DNA of 64,000 nucleotides from Palaemon carinicauda. Lineage: Eukaryota; Arthropoda; Malacostraca; Decapoda; Palaemonidae. This document shows positions 60,930 to 64,000 of this stretch, one piece after another. The position numbers were made by a program, and so were the translations under genes. The stretch is taken from assembly GCF_036898095.1 (NCBI RefSeq), contig NC_090736.1, positions 10,465,395 through 10,529,394 of the forward strand, given 5' to 3'. The notes beneath the pieces were generated by a model. That model did not search any database. It saw only the letters and a list, made by a program, of their open reading frames with translations, and was not told the DNA's origin. How positions within the stretch are numbered: position 1 is the first letter of the stretch; every line of letters starts with the position of its first letter.

Positions 60930-62749
60930 GTAAAAATGGTTTGTTCCGTAACCGAAATACAAACCACGCTATTTACAAAGGGTTATTACTTTTAGCGTAG
61001 CTGAAATGGCGAGCCATTAGAATTTAACGAGGGTGTATTACCCCCGCGCTAGTTAGCGGGGGGGTAGGGGAGTGGTAGCTAGCTACCCCTCCTCCCCCTC
61101 ACACACAGGTGAATACTCACTTTCACTTTTGGCTCGGACTGTGACAGACGTCTCTGTCTTGGTCCTCGCTTGGCAGCCATTGTCTGTTTTGTCTTTACTT
61201 AATCGCTTACTTTTCTTTTACTCAATATATATGTAAACATGTTTTCATGTTTGTATATATATTTGAGTATAGAAATAAGTAAGTTTCCTTTTCAGATGTG
61301 TGTGTGTAGTGTACGATATCTACGTGGAGGCCTCGGCAGTTAGGCCACCACGGCCTAATTTTATGGGTTGCGATCGAGTTTGACTTCGGTCTTTCTCTCT
61401 CTCTCTCTCTTGAGGTCGTTCACCCTTTTACTATGTTTTACTACGCCCTTGTAGCTTCCTTCCCGTGTGGGTGGGGTTGCTACGCCGTACATTTTGTTTC
61501 AATTAGTTTATGAATCTAATTGTAGTTGTTAATTTTTCAGCTTGTAGAACGATTCCTTTCGGGGTTTTCGTTTTTTTCTTTAGTGTTCATTCATTTTTAA
61601 ATTACATAATTACATAGTTACATAATTATAATTGTTATAATTCTGTTTTGGTTACAGCTCTCCTTCCGCGAGTGTAAGTGGTTGTGAGGGCACGTGCCTG
61701 TTGTGTAATTCTTGTTCCTTTTCCTCGGGATTCCTCTTCGGAGCCTTCCCGGGGGAATGAATGTGTACTAATATTATTTGTTTTTATTTTTTTACAGTTA
61801 CCGATCTAGTTCGTTTCTGTAATATAGCAACGGTGTGAGCTGTCTGGTTGAGTCCTGGGGATTCGGCTGTTGCTGCCTCCCCCCTTGTATTGTCGTCAGG
61901 GGCGTGTCTCCTTCTACTGGTAGTACTCCCGTGTCGACGGACAGCTCTCCAGTTCATTTTAGAACAGTCAGGAGGCTTGCCTCCTTGGGCGGATAACTTT
62001 CCTTCCGAGGGAAGTTTTTTTCCTGTCCAGGCTTGAGCTTTTCCTCTTTTGGGGGGTTCTTCTCTTGCCTTTTTTTCGTGCGACTATGCTCTTGGTGCTG
62101 AGCGGTCGCACCTGCAGTTTCGCTCAAGGGGCTGGGCAACTGCAGGAGCTCCTCTTCGGAGGATTGCCCCTTTTAGGTCACTGGCTGACCAGTCTCTTCC
62201 ACGAAGTGTTTCTCTTTCGTTCGCGAGAGAGTACACTCATAGAGACTCCTCTTCGGAGGTTTCTTCTGTTGCTGTTGCTGTTGGCCTCCCTCGCCGTAAG
62301 GCCCTCCGTCCGCCTCGTCGTAAGGGCCTCTCATCTCCCTATAAGGGTGCTTGAGGCGCCTTTTTGAATCTCCGTTTGCAGCCTACAACTTCTTTTTCTC
62401 GATCTTCCGTCTTGGTGCAGATGGACAGCAGTCTAATCTCGTCTTCCGACGGGCAACGGTCTTCCCGACGGACAACGGTCTTCCCGACGGACAGCGGTCT
62501 TCCGACGGACATCAGTCTCCCGGCGGACAACGATCCCTTCGGGGCTAAGGGTTGCCCCCACGGGGGTTCTTCCCTTGCGTGTCAGGGTTTCCCTGCGCGC
62601 CCTTCTGTTCGTCAGCGCTCTCCTGTTCGTCAGCGCTTTCAAGATGATCTTCCCTGCGGTTCCTGTTACGTGCCCTGTGCGCCCACGTTCGCCCTCGCGA
62701 TCTAGAACTTCGGTTCAGGTCGGGGTCAAGGACTCTTCTTCTTTGCACA

Positions 62750-62890
62750 GGCTTCCACGCGTAGCCTTCTGCTCGTCAGCGATCATCAGCTCGTCAGCGA
62801 TCATCAGCTCGTCAGCGATCATCAGCTCGCCAGCGATCGTCAGCTCGTCAGCGATCATCAGCTCGCCAGCGATCTCCGGATCGCCCACGT
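62750..62890 (+). repeat. 18-bp in-frame repeat in element D
   Basis: GCTCGTCAGCGATCATCA repeated about seven times with minor changes. In one frame it reads (SARQRS)n. A separate 18-bp family, CTTCCCGACGGACAACGG, occurs at 62455-62530. Confidence 0.9.
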
Positions 62891-62955
62891 GTGTTACAGC
62901 TGGCACGCCAACGTTCTCCAACACTTCTGAAGGAACATGGTTCGCCAGCTACTAG

Positions 62956-63190
62956 CTCAACTGCGGATGCTGATCGCCATCGCGCGACCCTCAACTGCAG
63001 ATGCTGATCGCCATCGCGCGACCCTCAACTGCGGATGCTGATCGCCATCGCGCGACCCTCAACTGCAGATGCTGATCGCCATCGCGCGACCCTCAACTGC
63101 GGATGCTGATCGCCATCGCGCGACCCTCAACTGCGGATGCTGATCGCCATCGCGCGACCCTCAACTGCGGATGCTGATCGTTATCGCGCC
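62956..63190 (+). repeat. 34-bp tandem repeat in element D, about 7 copies
   Basis: CTCAACTGCGGATGCTGATC then GCCATCGCGCGACC, 34 bp, alternating CTGCGG/CTGCAG. The length is not a multiple of three, so each unit shifts the frame. The array is unlikely to be translated as one protein. Confidence 0.93.
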
Positions 63191-63200
63191 ATCGCACAAC

Positions 63201-63605
63201 CCTGAACGATTGCCCGCTTACGCATGCTGCTCCTCATCGCACAACCCTGAACGATCGCCCTCTTGCGGATGCTGATCACCATCGCACCCTTTCACGCGAT
63301 CATTCACCTGCGCATGCTGCTCGCCATCGCACAACCCTGAACGATTGCCCGCTTACGCATGCTGCTCCTCATCGCACCACCCTGAACGATCGCCCTCTTG
63401 CGGATGCTGATCACCATCGCACCCTTTCACGCGATCATTCACCTGCGCATGCTGCTCGCCATCGCACAACCCTGCACGATTGCCCGCTTACGCATGCTGC
63501 TCCTCATCGCACAACCCTGAACGCTCGCCCTCTTGCGGATGCTGATCACCATCGCACCCTATCACGCGATCATTCACCTACACATGCTGCTCGCCATCGC
63601 TTACC
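63201..63605 (+). repeat. 135-bp tandem repeat in element D, 3 copies
   Basis: Units start CCTGAACGATTGCCCGCTTA at 63201, 63336 and 63471 (the last with CCTGCACGAT). Period 135, 45 codons. Internally each unit is built from older CGCATGCTGCTC.TCATCGCAC-type sub-repeats. Confidence 0.93.
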
Positions 63606-63654
63606 GCCAGCGATCTTCTTCACCTACGCGGCAGCACGATCCCTCGCCGTCACG

Positions 63655-63860
63655 CCCATTCGCCTGCGCGCCCGCGCGATCGCTCGCCTGCGCGCCCGCG
63701 CGATCGCTCGCCTGCGCGCCCGCGCGATCGCTCGCCCGCGCGATCGCTCGCCTGCGCGCCCGCGCGATCGCTCGCCTGCGCGCCCTCGCGACCGCTCGCC
63801 TGCGCGCCCGCGCGACCACTCGCCTGTGCGCCCGCGCGACCATTCGCCTTTGCGCGACTG
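63655..63860 (+). repeat. 24-bp repeat encoding an SPARPRDR octapeptide, about 8 copies
   Basis: TCGCCTGCGCGCCCGCGCGA-TCGC units, 24 bp. The frame that stays open to the window end reads SPARPRDR repeated, decaying to SPVRPRDH, SPLRDC and SPSRDH. A basic, Ser/Pro-spaced repeat like this resembles RS-domain or protamine-like RNA/DNA-binding tails. The other frames and the - strand are also open because the repeat is nearly all GC. Confidence 0.85.
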
Positions 63861-64000
63861 TTCGCCCTCGCGCGACCATAGTTCGCGGCGAATTCCACAG
63901 CCGGTGGTAGCAGCAGGGACGCGTGCTCCTAGGCGGCACTCGGGATCACCTCCATCCAAGCACAGGTTGGTAGTGCAGGACGAAGACAGGTCAGTACAGC

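Larger units (their letters stand above)
60930..64000 (+). mobile_element. 5' part of another retroelement, probably DIRS-like (element D), cut by the window end
   Basis: The base composition shifts from AT-rich intron to GC-rich at about 60960. There is a GC-rich leader (ACCCCCGCGCTAGTTAGCGG, a hairpin, at 61030) and about 900 bp of untranslated-looking sequence. From about 61850 a Ser/Pro/Arg-rich coding-like region has repeat expansions, ending in an open frame (RDHSSRRIPQPVVAAGTRAP, then RRHSGSPPSKHRLVVQDEDR) still open at 64000. The SPxR/RQRS composition resembles the N-terminus of the gag-like ORFs of A to C (CRSPSPRPLSGSP). No ITR or pol domain is in view, so the class is an inference. 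Confidence 0.45.

Noticed and set aside
63601..63959. Reverse-strand Arg/Ala-rich frames near the window end
   Set aside because: All six frames are open because the 24-bp repeat is almost pure GC. The + frame continues openly into non-repeat sequence, the reverse ones do not gain support.

Overview
The window is animal DNA, most likely from a decapod crustacean (shrimp, crab or crayfish). The reasons are the very high microsatellite load, the abundance of tyrosine-recombinase (DIRS) retrotransposons, an intron-containing host gene and several interspersed repeats of a kind I associate with decapods. The decapod call rests on memory, not on a search. I see no bacterial-style genes.

The only host gene I can support is the 5' part of the 1,4-alpha-glucan (glycogen) branching enzyme gene GBE1 on the + strand. 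Five coding exons (19282-19396, 25175-25344, 28224-28339, 46203-46331, 47158-47302) splice in phase into 220 residues, covering the N-terminus, the CBM48-type domain and the approach to the catalytic barrel. The GH13 catalytic exons are not seen and presumably lie beyond the window, so the last intron exceeds 16.7 kb. A possible non-coding first exon ends at 7291.

Almost everything else is repetitive. 1-7000: microsatellite arrays and a 34-bp minisatellite grown out of the 3' end of a LINE. 7000-10500: MITEs, a LINE tail and short interspersed repeats. 10488-16624, 29216-35664 and 38499-44946: three DIRS-type elements in the same orientation as GBE1, each with inverted terminal repeats and an internal complementary region (ICR). 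Elements B and C share a missing reverse transcriptase (RT) core and a double, chimeric gag, so they descend from one defective master. 22447-24340: a pogo/Tigger-like DNA transposon relic containing a large palindrome. 28501-29197 and 45548-45848: mariner-like and piggyBac-like MITEs. Fragments of an older, more decayed DIRS-like family occur at about 19.9-22.1, 25.4-27.0, 36.0-37.2, 45.3-45.9, 48.4-50.1 and 57.3-58.2 kb.

50258-56203 holds an LTR retrotransposon on the - strand with 571-bp LTRs that I could not tell apart and a 4-bp target duplication. Its domain order is gag-protease-integrase-RT-RNase H. Integrase precedes RT although the proteins are Ty3/gypsy-like, which is the order of the Gmr1-like group. 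The RT palm containing the catalytic YxDD box is deleted, so this young copy cannot be autonomous. From about 60930 to the end lies the 5' part of another element with an Arg/Ser/Pro-rich, repeat-expanded gag-like region, cut by the window edge.
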